Below, piece after piece: positions 35,305 to 44,566 of a DNA stretch of 54,608 nucleotides (the stretch's first letter is position 1; each line of letters begins with the position of its first letter). The position numbers and the translations under genes were made by a program. Location of the stretch: NCBI GenBank assembly GCA_001898785.1, contig MKVE01000031.1:32862-87469 (forward strand), in the 5' to 3' direction. The notes beneath the pieces were generated by a model. That model searched no databases. It saw only the letters and a program-made list of their open reading frames with translations, and was not told where the DNA came from. Origin of the DNA: Chryseobacterium sp. 36-9. GTDB lineage: Bacteria; Bacteroidota; Bacteroidia; Flavobacteriales; Weeksellaceae.

Positions 35305-35655
35305 ATGATTTCACAAATAATTCCCAAGCTGCCTTTTATTGATAAGCAGAATACAATCGATTATTATAAGAATTTGGGCTTCGAATTCACGGCAGATTAT
35401 GGCAATTATTTGATTGCTGTTTATAATAATTCAGAAGTTCATTTCTTCGAGTTTAAAGAGTTGACGCCGGCAAAATCAGATTTTATGCTTTATCTGAAAA
35501 TCTCAAACAATATTGATAAATTTTATCAACAGATCCAGGATAAAAAAATTGCAATTCATCCAAACGGTTCATTAGAAAGCAAATCCTGGAGCATGAAAGA
35601 ATTTTCTCTGATTGATCCTGCAGGAACTTTACTGACATTTGGAGAAAAAATATAA
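35305..35655 (+). CDS. VOC-family (glyoxalase/bleomycin-resistance-like) protein
   Basis: A 116-residue protein with the paired beta-alpha-beta-beta-beta modules of the vicinal oxygen chelate fold: IPKLPFIDKQNTIDYYKNLGFE, then HFFEFKEL, and a C-terminal FSLIDPAGTLLTFGE. The bleomycin-binding type has this DPxGxxxxF end. Metal ligands are not complete by eye, so it may bind a ligand rather than catalyse. It is probably cotranscribed with the YciI gene. Confidence 0.85.
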   Translation: MISQIIPKLPFIDKQNTIDYYKNLGFEFTADYGNYLIAVYNNSEVHFFEFKELTPAKSDFMLYLKISNNIDKFYQQIQDKKIAIHPNGSLESKSWSMKEFSLIDPAGTLLTFGEKI

Positions 35656-35853
35656 ATAATTGGAAAATTGACTTTAATTCCTAATATAGAAAATTAGAAT
35701 GTTGTTAAAAAATTTTCCAGCACAGATTATTCATTGAAGACTTTTACTTTGTTAACAGGAATTGATAATTCTTATAACAGAATTTAAAATCAAAAAGTTT
35801 CAAAAGTCTTTGTAACATTCATTTTATTACTTCGACTTAATATTAAAAAATAT

Positions 35854-36879
35854 ATGAGAAATGTAAAACTGTATGGTTTTTTGATCGGAGTTGCCGTTCT
35901 TAACAGCTGCGCTTCCACAAAAAATTTCACTTATGAAGGAAAAGGTTTCAAAGATGCATATAACAGCATCACCGTGAACGAACTGAAGGAAAATCTTTAC
36001 GTTATTGCTGATGACAAGATGGAAGGCAGAGACACCGGAAGTGCAGGTCAGAAAAGGGCAGGAGAATATATGATTGAACAATACAAGAAGAATGGCATTG
36101 GGTTTCCTCCGGAATTAGGTTCTTATTATCAGAAAGTTCCTTCCGAGGCTATGAAAAAATATGGTGAAACACTTCCTGATTCAGAAAATATTTTGGCTTT
36201 CATTCCCGGATCAGAAAAGCCTGATGAAGTCATTGTTGTTTCTGCCCATTACGATCATGTTGGGATGAAAAAAGGTGAAGTTTATAATGGTGCAGATGAT
36301 GATGGAAGCGGGACTGTGGCTGTGATGGAAATTGCCGAAGCTTTTCAGGAAGCCAAGAAAAAAGGTTACGGACCAAAGCGTTCTATTCTTTTTTTACATG
36401 TAACAGGTGAGGAACACGGACTTTTTGGTTCAGAATATTATTCGGATCATCCTGTTTTTCCTTTGGCTAATACCGTAGCAGATCTCAATATTGATATGAT
36501 CGGACGCGACGATCCGGAAAACAGAGGCAAACAATATGTATATGTTATCGGTTCAGAAATGTTGAGCTCGGAATTGAAAAAAATCAATGTTGCAGCCAAC
36601 AAAAAAACGGTAAATCTTGAACTGAATTATAAATATGATGATCCAAAAGATCCGCAGAGATTATATTACAGATCAGATCATTATAACTTTGCTAAGCACA
36701 ATATCCCTGTCGCATTTTTCTTTGACGGAATCCACGAGGATTATCATAAACCAAGCGATACACCTGATAAAATTGATTATCCATTGTTGCAAAAGAGAAC
36801 GCAGCTTGTTTTCGCAACGGCTTGGGAACTTGCTAACAGACCAGACCGGATCCTAGTTGATGGAAAAAATACAAGATAA
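35854..36879 (+). CDS. M28-family zinc metallopeptidase, lipoprotein
   Basis: A 341-residue exported peptidase. MRNVKLYGFLIGVAVLNSC is a lipoprotein signal with Cys19. All M28 zinc ligands are visible: His in VSAHYDHVG, Asp in NGADDDGSGT, Glu-Glu in VTGEEHGLFGS, Asp in NIDMIGRDD and His in HEDYHKPSDTPD. It is likely an aminopeptidase acting on peptides in the periplasm or at the cell surface. It is monocistronic, with a strong terminator. A 198-base AT-rich region upstream has no clear promoter by eye. Confidence 0.93.
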   Translation: MRNVKLYGFLIGVAVLNSCASTKNFTYEGKGFKDAYNSITVNELKENLYVIADDKMEGRDTGSAGQKRAGEYMIEQYKKNGIGFPPELGSYYQKVPSEAMKKYGETLPDSENILAFIPGSEKPDEVIVVSAHYDHVGMKKGEVYNGADDDGSGTVAVMEIAEAFQEAKKKGYGPKRSILFLHVTGEEHGLFGSEYYSDHPVFPLANTVADLNIDMIGRDDPENRGKQYVYVIGSEMLSSELKKINVAANKKTVNLELNYKYDDPKDPQRLYYRSDHYNFAKHNIPVAFFFDGIHEDYHKPSDTPDKIDYPLLQKRTQLVFATAWELANRPDRILVDGKNTR

Positions 36880-36887
36880 AAATTAAA

Positions 36888-36913
36888 AAAAGCAACTCAA
36901 TAGAGTTGCTTTT
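36888..36913. terminator. Bidirectional terminator between M28 and Nudix genes
   Basis: AAAAGCAACTC pairs with GAGTTGCTTTT (11 bp), loop AATA. A/T-rich runs flank both sides. The right arm runs into the stop codon of the Nudix gene (36912-36914). Confidence 0.88.
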
Positions 36914-37682
36914 ATTTATCCAGAAAATCAGCATTTGAAATTTTGGGATTATCCAGGAATCTGTAAAGATAAGGCGCTTTGTTGGCCGATCCGCTGTAAT
37001 GCTTTTCTAATCTTTCCAAAATATTGAGGCTTAACATTTTTCTCTGGAAATTATTGCGTCTCAAAGGTTCTCCAAGAATTGATTCATAAAGATGCTGGAG
37101 TTCTTTCATCGTAAACTTGTCCGGAAGAAGGTTGCTTCCCATTACCTGATAATCAATATTCTTTCTAAGATATAAAAGTCCTTTTTCGATCATCTCCTGA
37201 TGGTCAAATGCCATGTTAGGGATTTTATCAATATCAAACCATTGGCAAATCTCATTAAAAGAATCGGGGAAAGTATGTGTCAAGGTGTAATCTACTAAAG
37301 CACAATAGCCTACGGATATAAATCGTTGATAAATCCAGTGGTTTTTTTCGACTTCGATATTTCTGTTTTCTAATAATTTCTGGTGTGTATTATTCTCTGT
37401 TCTTTTGCTGTCCCCAAAAGTGTAAAACTGCTCCAAAAAAACGTCCGAAAGATGTGTTCTTTCGTATAAAGTTCTGGCAGCAGCATCATTCAGATTTTCA
37501 TCATTAAAGATAAATCCTCCCGGAACAGCCCAAAGATCAAGGTCATGGTATTTGAGCAAAAGAACCTTTAAAGTATCCTTATGGAAACCGAAAATCACAC
37601 AATCCACGGAGACATGTTCTACAAAGTCTTTGGTATCGATAAGTTCTTTAAGATTCTGCTTGATTTTATTGTTTTTGGCCAT
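36912..37682 (-). CDS. Nudix-type transcriptional regulator (NrtR/AraR-like)
   Basis: A 256-residue protein. Residues about 22-155 are a Nudix fold (VDCVIFGFHKDTLKVLLLK, DLWAVPGGFI). The Nudix box is degenerate: where catalytic members have REUxEExGU, this has RTLYERTHL, lacking the key Glu pair, so hydrolysis is unlikely. The C-terminal part (about 165-256) is a winged helix (FTMKELQHLYESILGE, RRNNFQRKML). This is the layout of NrtR-family and Bacteroidota AraR-type sugar-responsive repressors. It overlaps the upstream MFS gene by 17 bases and lies next to the glucan locus, which suggests it controls sugar genes here (inference). Confidence 0.87.
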   Translation of the reverse strand: MAKNNKIKQNLKELIDTKDFVEHVSVDCVIFGFHKDTLKVLLLKYHDLDLWAVPGGFIFNDENLNDAAARTLYERTHLSDVFLEQFYTFGDSKRTENNTHQKLLENRNIEVEKNHWIYQRFISVGYCALVDYTLTHTFPDSFNEICQWFDIDKIPNMAFDHQEMIEKGLLYLRKNIDYQVMGSNLLPDKFTMKELQHLYESILGEPLRRNNFQRKMLSLNILERLEKHYSGSANKAPYLYRFLDNPKISNADFLDK

Positions 37683-38856
37683 TGATTATTGAAGTTTTAT
37701 TTAAGAAAAAAGTGAGTCCAAATATAATTAATAATGGTAATGAAATGAAGAAAGGATAAAAATAACTTAATTTTTCATGAAAAATCATTGCCATATACAG
37801 CGATCCGACCGAGCTTCCCAATGATGAAAATATTACAACCCACGAGACAAATAAATGGGTTTTCTGCTTAGAAACCTGGTTCAATATCTCTGAATTATAG
37901 AGCGGAAACAGTGGCGAAAGAAATAGTCCGATGATAGGTATAATGAATACAAGTAAAAATTTGAAATCATTATAAAAATATATTATCACAATTTGGGAAA
38001 TTGCCAATATAAACAATACCATGCACAAACATATTATAACAAATCTGTACCAATGAAATCTCAGTATTAATCTGCTTGTAATTAACCTTCCAAAAAAAGA
38101 AAACAGTGCCAGGAAAGCAGATGATTGCAGTGCAAAATAGGAGTTAACTTTAAGATTATTTTTGAAAAAACTTGGCAGCCAGGAATTAAAACTCTGTTCT
38201 ACAAAGACCACAAAAAAAGCGACGATAAAGAATATGATTATTTTGGGCTTGAAAAAAAATTTCCACTCTCCGGGCATTGCTGGCTCTATAATTTTGTCTT
38301 CTTCAATTTTTAAAGATCTCAACATTATTACATTAATGATGCTCAATAATGCAATAATCCAAAACCCAAATTTCCAATAGTTAGCGTAAGAACTTGTCAA
38401 TAAACTTCCAAAACCTATGTTGACAAAGAAAATACCTATCATAAATGCCGCATCAACACTACTTATAGCACTAGCCAGTTGCCTGTCTTTAAAATTATTT
38501 TTTATAATACTGAAAACTGAAATTTTAGCCAACGCAAAGCTGACTCCAACAATACTCAGCCATATTTTAAAAAACCAAAAAGCATCCACAAGTGGCAATG
38601 CAACACAACTTATTATAACAAACAGGAGAGAAATAATCAATGCGTTTTTATTACCCGTCTTATTAATCAGATTAACACATAACAATGAGACGATAACAAT
38701 TGGAATATCTTTAAAAGATTCTAAAACCCCCAAACCTTTATAGGAAACCTGATTGGAAAGTTGAAGAATAATTACCCCCATACTGTTAAGCAGCATTGAG
38801 AAGATCAAAAAATTCAAAATCAATGGCGCTTTTATCTTATTTCTATTAACAGTCAT
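37666..38856 (-). CDS. MFS transporter, probable sugar carrier
   Basis: A 396-residue major facilitator with twelve hydrophobic segments. The loop motif and NSWLPSFFKNNLKVNSYF segment are of the FHS/fucose-permease type group, but the substrate cannot be told. It shares an operon with the Nudix regulator (17-base overlap) and diverges from susC. A role in importing mono- or oligosaccharides released by the neighbouring glucan enzymes is plausible. TATATTTG (38908-38915, minus strand) is a -7 match about 52 bases before the ATG. Confidence 0.8.
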   Translation of the reverse strand: MTVNRNKIKAPLILNFLIFSMLLNSMGVIILQLSNQVSYKGLGVLESFKDIPIVIVSLLCVNLINKTGNKNALIISLLFVIISCVALPLVDAFWFFKIWLSIVGVSFALAKISVFSIIKNNFKDRQLASAISSVDAAFMIGIFFVNIGFGSLLTSSYANYWKFGFWIIALLSIINVIMLRSLKIEEDKIIEPAMPGEWKFFFKPKIIIFFIVAFFVVFVEQSFNSWLPSFFKNNLKVNSYFALQSSAFLALFSFFGRLITSRLILRFHWYRFVIICLCMVLFILAISQIVIIYFYNDFKFLLVFIIPIIGLFLSPLFPLYNSEILNQVSKQKTHLFVSWVVIFSSLGSSVGSLYMAMIFHEKLSYFYPFFISLPLLIIFGLTFFLNKTSIINGQKQ

Positions 38857-38907
38857 TTAAATCGTTATTAACTTATTATTAACATTAGACATCTTTTTTG
38901 GGGATTC

Positions 38908-38915
38908 CAAATATA
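38908..38915 (-). promoter_or_regulatory. Promoter -7 element of the MFS-Nudix operon
   Basis: TATATTTG on the minus strand matches TAnnTTTG. No -33 TTG at 19-20 bases was seen. It lies in the 207-bp divergent region shared with susC. Confidence 0.45.
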
Positions 38916-38997
38916 ATAAAAATAATAATTTTCTATGATAATCATCTCTTTAAATGTCTCATTAATAAAGGAATATTTAAAAAATTAAAAAAAAATT

Positions 38998-39042
38998 TTG
39001 TCGTATCAAAAAAAAAGATACTTTTATTGTCTCAGTTTGAGA
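38998..39042 (+). promoter_or_regulatory. susC promoter with palindrome at the start site
   Basis: TTG (38998-39000), an 18-base spacer and TACTTTTA (39019-39026) fit the -33/-7 consensus with one mismatch and a one-base shorter spacer. Right after it, TCTCA-GTT-TGAGA (39030-39042) is a perfect 5-bp palindrome at the expected transcription start, well placed for a repressor. A related TGTCTCATT occurs upstream at 38955-38963. Confidence 0.45.
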
Positions 39043-39063
39043 TTAACAAAAATTAATTAAAAT

Positions 39064-41967
39064 ATGAACTTAAAGTATTCAAAATGTCTTGGGTTAGCAG
39101 CTGTGCTTTACTTCACAGCCAACTACTCAGCTCAGCAACAGGTAAGAGATACTGCTTCTAAAGAAAAAGCAATAGAAGAGGTAGTCGTTATCGGTTATGG
39201 GACTCAAAAGAAAAGCAATGTAACAGGAGCCATTGCTAGTATTAAGGCCTCAGATATTGAGGACATTCCAGCGGGGAAACCAGAACAAGTTTTACAAGGT
39301 AGAGCTGCGGGTGTTAGTGTCATTACTAATTCCGGACAACCTGGGTCAGCTGCCACTGTAAGAGTAAGAGGTATTACTAGTTTTGGAGCAGGTAGTAATG
39401 ATCCTCTTTGGGTTGTGGATGGAATTGTTGTTGATGGAATAGGCTGGTTAAGCCAATCTGACATAGAAAGCATAGAAGTATTGAAAGATGGAGCTTCATC
39501 TGCTATTTATGGTGTTTCCGCGGCAAGAGGTGTAATACTTGTTAGTACAAAAAAAGGTAAAAAAGGAAGGCTTAATCTTACCTATAATGGGTCATACGGA
39601 ATTGGAAGTGCATCAAGAAAATTAGATTTATTGAATGCAACACAATATGCTACCATTATGAATGAAGCAAAAGCAAATGATAACAAACCATTAATATTTA
39701 ACAGTCCAAACTCTTATGGTGAAGGTACAGACTGGCAAAAAGCAGTTTTTAACAATTCAGAAAGAAACTCTCAGGAATTTAGTATAAGTGGGGGAAATGA
39801 GAAATCAACTTTTTACTCATCATTCGGTTATCTTGACCAAACTGGAATTGTATTGTCCGACATATCTTATTATAAAAGATTAAATGCCAGATTAAATTCC
39901 ACTCACAAAGTATTAGATTGGTTGACTGTTGGACAAACTTTAGCTTACACACATTCTAAATCTCAGGGAGTAAATGCTAACGATGAATTTGGAGGACCTT
40001 TAAGTTCTGCAATCAATTTAGATCCAATAACACCATTGGTGGTTACAGATTGGTCAAAAGTTGATCCTGCTTATTATCCCTCAGCATCTCCTTTGATTAG
40101 AGATGCAAATGGAAATCCTTATGGTATCTCTCAGTATGTTGGTCAGGAGATGACAAATCCATTAGCTTTCAGACAAATACAGCAAGGGAAATATAACTGG
40201 TCTGACGATTTTATTGCTAATGCTTATTTAGAAGCAAAATTTTTAAAGCACTTTACTTTCAAACCCTCTATTAATGGTAAGATGGCTTACTGGGGATTCC
40301 AAGGGTTTACACCAACATATTATTTAAGCTCTACATTTAAAAATGATAAAAATAACTTAAACAGAGTAACACAAAAAAAATTAGAATGGAACACCGAAAA
40401 TACTCTGACTTATCAAAACAAATGGGGTCAACATAATCTAACTGCTTTAGTAGGGCAAGGATATTATGAATATAATATTCTATCAGGTCAAAGTACTACC
40501 TATTCCAATCTTCCGGTTAACAACTGGCAAGATGCGTCATTTAACTTCAAAGTTCCAATCGAAGATATAAGTGCTGGTGCCTGGGATGGATTACAAACTC
40601 ATAAAGCATCTTATTTTGCAAGGGTAATATATGATTTTGCTAACAAATATCTCTTTACGGGGACAATCCGTAGAGATGGTTCATCCAATTTTGCACCCGA
40701 TAGACACTGGGGGAACTTCCCATCATTTTCTGTTGGATGGAATGTATCTAATGAAAGCTTCTGGCCATCGAACAATATTGTAAATTCATTAAAATTAAGA
40801 GGTGGATATGGTATATTAGGAAATGATGCTATTGATCCTTTTTATTATGAAAATTATATGGTTTCCGGAAGCAATTATACGAATGGAAATAATAATGTAA
40901 TTACAGGGTATGCACCACTTACATTAGCAAACAAAGATCTTCATTGGGAAGAAACTGCACAATCTAACATCGCATTGGATGTGAAAATATTTAATAATAT
41001 TGATTTTAGCATTGATTTCTTCGAAAAGAAAACAACTGACATTTTAAGAAGAGTAGATCTACCTGGTTACGTTGGAGTAACGTCAACACCTTGGAAAAAC
41101 ATCGGTGATATGACAAACAAAGGAATCGAAACTAGCTTGGGCTATAAAAAACAGTGGGATGATTTTGGAATATCATTCAACAGTAATTTTTCTTATTTGA
41201 AAAATGAAATTTTGAGACTTGAAAATAATAAACCGTATGTAGGATTAGCAGGTTTTCAGTCGATGGGTAATGTTTCAAGACTTGCAGTAGGCTACCCTTA
41301 TGGTTCATTCTTCGGATTTCAAACTGCAGGAATCTTCCAAAACCAAGCAGAAATTGATGCTTATAAAAACTCCAGTGGTAGTTTAATTCAGCCAAACGCA
41401 AAACCTGGAGATTTCAGATGGCAGGATTCAAATGGTGATGGAAAAATTGATGATAATGATAAAGTGTATCTGGGTAATTCACTTCCAAAATATACTTTTG
41501 GATTTAACTTAAATCTCAACTACAAAAATTTCGATTTATTAGTTTTTGCTCAGGGCCAGGCTGGTAATAAAATTTTTCAAGGACTTAGAAGGTTAGACAT
41601 CACAACAGCCAATTATCAGACTAAAATACTAGATCGTTGGACTGGAGAGGGAACATCTTATAACACTCCTAGAGTAACAATGGACGATCCAAACGGAAAT
41701 TATACAAGAATGTCCGATTATTACTTACAGAACGGAGACTATCTGCGAATTAAGCTAATTCAGATTGGTTACACTTTGCCTAAATCTGTAACAGATAGTT
41801 TTGGTGCAGGTAAAGTCAGAATTTATGTTACTGGTGAAAATATTTTCACTTTTACTAAATATACTGGTTATGATCCTGAAATTGCGGCTGGAGATGCTTA
41901 TGGTATCGACAGAGCTTATTACCCACAAGCAAGATCTATAATATTTGGAACAAATATTCAATTCTAA
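39064..41967 (+). CDS. susC: SusC/RagA-family TonB-linked outer membrane protein
   Basis: A 967-residue outer-membrane transporter. Signal peptide to about residue 24 (TANYSAQ). The TonB-box-like stretch KAIEEVVVIGYGTQKKSNVTGA leads into the SusC plug (about 50-165: GKPEQVLQGRAAGVSVI, VRVRGI, LWVVDGI, YGVSAARGVILVSTKKG), then a 22-strand barrel ending in aromatic IIFGTNIQF. It lacks the N-terminal carboxypeptidase-like extension many SusC proteins have. It imports glycans bound by its SusD partner, 11 bases downstream. The neighbouring enzymes point to beta-glucan oligosaccharides. Confidence 0.95.
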   Translation: MNLKYSKCLGLAAVLYFTANYSAQQQVRDTASKEKAIEEVVVIGYGTQKKSNVTGAIASIKASDIEDIPAGKPEQVLQGRAAGVSVITNSGQPGSAATVRVRGITSFGAGSNDPLWVVDGIVVDGIGWLSQSDIESIEVLKDGASSAIYGVSAARGVILVSTKKGKKGRLNLTYNGSYGIGSASRKLDLLNATQYATIMNEAKANDNKPLIFNSPNSYGEGTDWQKAVFNNSERNSQEFSISGGNEKSTFYSSFGYLDQTGIVLSDISYYKRLNARLNSTHKVLDWLTVGQTLAYTHSKSQGVNANDEFGGPLSSAINLDPITPLVVTDWSKVDPAYYPSASPLIRDANGNPYGISQYVGQEMTNPLAFRQIQQGKYNWSDDFIANAYLEAKFLKHFTFKPSINGKMAYWGFQGFTPTYYLSSTFKNDKNNLNRVTQKKLEWNTENTLTYQNKWGQHNLTALVGQGYYEYNILSGQSTTYSNLPVNNWQDASFNFKVPIEDISAGAWDGLQTHKASYFARVIYDFANKYLFTGTIRRDGSSNFAPDRHWGNFPSFSVGWNVSNESFWPSNNIVNSLKLRGGYGILGNDAIDPFYYENYMVSGSNYTNGNNNVITGYAPLTLANKDLHWEETAQSNIALDVKIFNNIDFSIDFFEKKTTDILRRVDLPGYVGVTSTPWKNIGDMTNKGIETSLGYKKQWDDFGISFNSNFSYLKNEILRLENNKPYVGLAGFQSMGNVSRLAVGYPYGSFFGFQTAGIFQNQAEIDAYKNSSGSLIQPNAKPGDFRWQDSNGDGKIDDNDKVYLGNSLPKYTFGFNLNLNYKNFDLLVFAQGQAGNKIFQGLRRLDITTANYQTKILDRWTGEGTSYNTPRVTMDDPNGNYTRMSDYYLQNGDYLRIKLIQIGYTLPKSVTDSFGAGKVRIYVTGENIFTFTKYTGYDPEIAAGDAYGIDRAYYPQARSIIFGTNIQF

Positions 41968-41978
41968 TTCAAAAAAAA

Positions 41979-43499
41979 ATGAAAAATAAATATATTAAAA
42001 TAATATTAGCAGGTAGTTTATTAATAGGATTTGCTAATGCTTCAACATCTTGTTCGAACGAAAATCTTGAAGACACAAAAAATTTGGGAGCAATTAATTT
42101 GGATAGCTATTTCAAAAACGAATCGCAGTGTTTTGCCGCTTTAACAGGGGTTTATGATCTAATGAGAAAATATTCTGGGGGATTTGAAAATATGGTAACA
42201 TTTTTCAATGCCGCATCAGATGATTTTTATGCAGGCGGTGGTAGTTCTACAGATGGCGCTGGTATTCAGGGAATTTCCAATTATACAATTGATGCAGTTA
42301 AAATGCCTAATAGTTATTTCAGTGATTATTATAAAGGTATTGCTAGAGCCAACTTACTAATCCAAAGAGTTCCTACAGCGTCAATGGATGAAGCAAAGAA
42401 AAAAAGATTTATAGCTGAAGCTAAAGTTTTAAGAGCTCTTTATTATTTTGAACTTGTAAAGATGTTTAAAAACATTCCGCTGATTTTGGAACCAATAGAT
42501 GCTGGAAGTGATTTTTATAACATTCCTCAAAGCGACCCAAAAGCTGTTTATAGCCAAATTGAAGGTGATATACTTTCATCTTTGCCAGATCTTCCAATGA
42601 CAGTTTCAGGAGACGAAAGAGGGAGAATAAATCAGGGTAATGCAAAAGCAATTCTGGGTAAAATTTATTTATATGATAATAAAAAATCGGAAGCAGCTGC
42701 ACAGTTTGCTGATGTAAACGGAACTCCTGGACAAACTAGTCAATATGGATACAAATTAGTAAGTGATTACAGTAGCTTGTGGATTACAGATAATAAATTT
42801 ACTAGTGAATCTGTACTCGAAGCTATGCATACAAACAAATCACTTTCTGACTGGGGTGTCTGGGGAGGAGATACTGACGAAGGAAACTCTATTTGTATTA
42901 TGACGGGCTTAAGATCATATCAAATGAAAACACCTGATGCTCCGGATTTAGTATCCGGCTGGTCTTTTAATACTATGACTGAGAACCTCTATAATTTTAT
43001 GCAAGGAGATCCAAGGGCTGAATCTACAATTTTTAATGCAAAACAACTTGTTGCAGCGGGAAAAATTTCATACACAGCTGGTTTTATGGATACCGGATAT
43101 TTTTTAAAAAAGTATATACCTAAAACAGCAGATAAAACCAATTTGCCAGGAGCAACAGAATTAAATTTTCGCCAAAATTATATTGCAATAAGGCTTGCCG
43201 ATACATATCTAATGGAAGCCGAAGCTTTAGGGGCTACTGGTTCAAGAGCTCAATCTTTACTAGATGCTGTTAGATCTAGAGTTGGTTTGCCATCTGTACC
43301 TGTTTCTATGCAAGCCATAAAAGACGAAAGAAGAAGAGAACTGGCTGGTGAAGGACATCGTTGGTTTGACTTAGTAAGATGGGGAGATGCTCCAACAATT
43401 TTAGCTTTTAAAGGCTTTGTAGCAGGAAAAAATGAGATTCTGCCTATCCCTCAAGATCAACTTGTAAACACTGCATTAAAACAAAATCCTAATTATTAA
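41979..43499 (+). CDS. susD: SusD/RagB-family surface lipoprotein
   Basis: A 506-residue lipoprotein with Cys25 (NASTSC) and a following acidic stretch (NENLED) as in surface-exported lipoproteins. It has the TPR-rich SusD fold with the C-terminal signature IKDERRRELAGEGHRWFDLVRWG and the end PIPQDQLVNTALKQNPNY. It binds glycan at the cell surface and forms the lid of the SusC transporter just upstream. Confidence 0.95.
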   Translation: MKNKYIKIILAGSLLIGFANASTSCSNENLEDTKNLGAINLDSYFKNESQCFAALTGVYDLMRKYSGGFENMVTFFNAASDDFYAGGGSSTDGAGIQGISNYTIDAVKMPNSYFSDYYKGIARANLLIQRVPTASMDEAKKKRFIAEAKVLRALYYFELVKMFKNIPLILEPIDAGSDFYNIPQSDPKAVYSQIEGDILSSLPDLPMTVSGDERGRINQGNAKAILGKIYLYDNKKSEAAAQFADVNGTPGQTSQYGYKLVSDYSSLWITDNKFTSESVLEAMHTNKSLSDWGVWGGDTDEGNSICIMTGLRSYQMKTPDAPDLVSGWSFNTMTENLYNFMQGDPRAESTIFNAKQLVAAGKISYTAGFMDTGYFLKKYIPKTADKTNLPGATELNFRQNYIAIRLADTYLMEAEALGATGSRAQSLLDAVRSRVGLPSVPVSMQAIKDERRRELAGEGHRWFDLVRWGDAPTILAFKGFVAGKNEILPIPQDQLVNTALKQNPNY

Positions 43500-43515
43500 T
43501 CTTAATCTATTTAAA

Positions 43516-44391
43516 ATGAAAAAATATATTAAACATACATTATTCGTAGGATTATCTTTATTTGCTATATCTTGTATTCCTGAAACAGCTGATGATAACG
43601 GAAACGGTCTAACTCCTACTAATTCAGACGCATCCTTCACAGTTACCAAAACATCGGAAAACCACTACAGATTAACGTCATCCAATAACAATTATATTCA
43701 ATCAAAATGGGATATAGGTATTGGAACATTTTCGCCCGGACCCAATATTTATGATATTTTTTTACCTGATGAAGGTACTTATGATATCAGGCATCAAATC
43801 ATTGGACAAGGTGGAATGGTTGGAGGTACGGCCAGCCAATCTATTACAGTACCTGTACGTGATCCTAAAGCAGGAAATTTGATTCAAGGTGGAAAGTTTA
43901 TGGACGCTGCTGATGTGGCAAAATGGACTTTAACATTCCCTAATCCTTCCAATACAGCTCTTTGGGCTTGGGGAACTGGAAATGCAACTTTTACATCATC
44001 TGGATGGAATAGAAATGTTATGTATCAGGCTGTGGAAGTAGTTGAAGGTACAAAATATCAAGCCGATGCTATTGTAAGCTCAAAATCTGGTGTAGAAGAC
44101 TCTTGGTTTGAAATCTATGTAGGCTATACTAAACCAACTCCAAACAACGATTATACTGGCGATGGCAATGATACTACATGGTTAAGAGGTATCAATACCT
44201 GGGCAGGAAGTGGAAAAAATCCTTTTGAAAAGGCTAAAATATCTGTAATAGGATCAAAAAATGCCAATAATCCTGATGGTTATTTCACTGCAACTAAAAC
44301 CGGCACAGCGTATTTTGCAATCCGTTCCGGGGGTAATAACATGAAAGACGGAATAACTATTACAAGTGTAGAATTCCGAGGAGTAAACTAA
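43516..44391 (+). CDS. Surface glycan-binding lipoprotein (PKD-like plus C-terminal binding domain)
   Basis: A 291-residue lipoprotein (Cys20 in FAISC) placed where SusE/SGBP-B genes usually lie. Residues about 35-115 form a PKD-like beta domain (YRLTSSNNNYIQSKWDIGIGT, YDIRHQIIGQGG). Residues about 125-290 form a beta-sandwich with NLIQGGKFMDAADVAKWTL and many Trp, resembling CBM4/9-like carbohydrate modules, and a basic-Thr-rich YFTATKTGTAYFAIRSGG. It probably captures glucan at the cell surface. It is the last gene before a strong terminator. Confidence 0.78.
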   Translation: MKKYIKHTLFVGLSLFAISCIPETADDNGNGLTPTNSDASFTVTKTSENHYRLTSSNNNYIQSKWDIGIGTFSPGPNIYDIFLPDEGTYDIRHQIIGQGGMVGGTASQSITVPVRDPKAGNLIQGGKFMDAADVAKWTLTFPNPSNTALWAWGTGNATFTSSGWNRNVMYQAVEVVEGTKYQADAIVSSKSGVEDSWFEIYVGYTKPTPNNDYTGDGNDTTWLRGINTWAGSGKNPFEKAKISVIGSKNANNPDGYFTATKTGTAYFAIRSGGNNMKDGITITSVEFRGVN

Positions 44392-44415
44392 TTTTTTCTT
44401 ATCATATTCTTAGGG

Positions 44416-44450
44416 TGAAAGAGGTCCTCAAAAACCTCTTTCATTTTTTT
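44416..44450 (+). terminator. Strong terminator inside the glucan locus
   Basis: TGAAAGAGGT (44416-44425) pairs perfectly with ACCTCTTTCA (44434-44443), 8-base loop, followed by seven T. It lies 25 bases after the glycan-binding gene and ends the susC-susD-SGBP transcript, separating it from the hydrolases. Confidence 0.88.
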
Positions 44451-44451
44451 C

Positions 44452-44525
44452 ACATCAATTAACATCAATTAAGCTTCTCTTTTAAAAAGAGAGCTGTATT
44501 GGAAAATCTAAATTATTTCAATACA
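44452..44525. repeat. Direct repeat and two inverted repeats upstream of GH30
   Basis: Perfect 10-bp direct repeat ACATCAATTA at 44452-44461 and 44462-44471. Then TCTCTTTT-A-AAAAGAGA (44476-44492), a near-closed palindrome, and TGTATTG (44495-44501) with CAATACA (44519-44525), a 7-bp inverted repeat over 17 bases. All lie in the leader region of the GH30 gene. They could be regulator sites or mRNA structure; no -7 consensus is clear. Confidence 0.55.
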
Positions 44526-44566
44526 ATTTTCTTTGGAAGCTGTTGATTTTCAATAAATCTATTAAA

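Noticed and set aside
35656-35853. Possible small gene or RNA between the VOC and M28 genes
   Set aside because: No open frame of note, no hairpin with a T tract and no consensus promoter; only AT-rich DNA seen.
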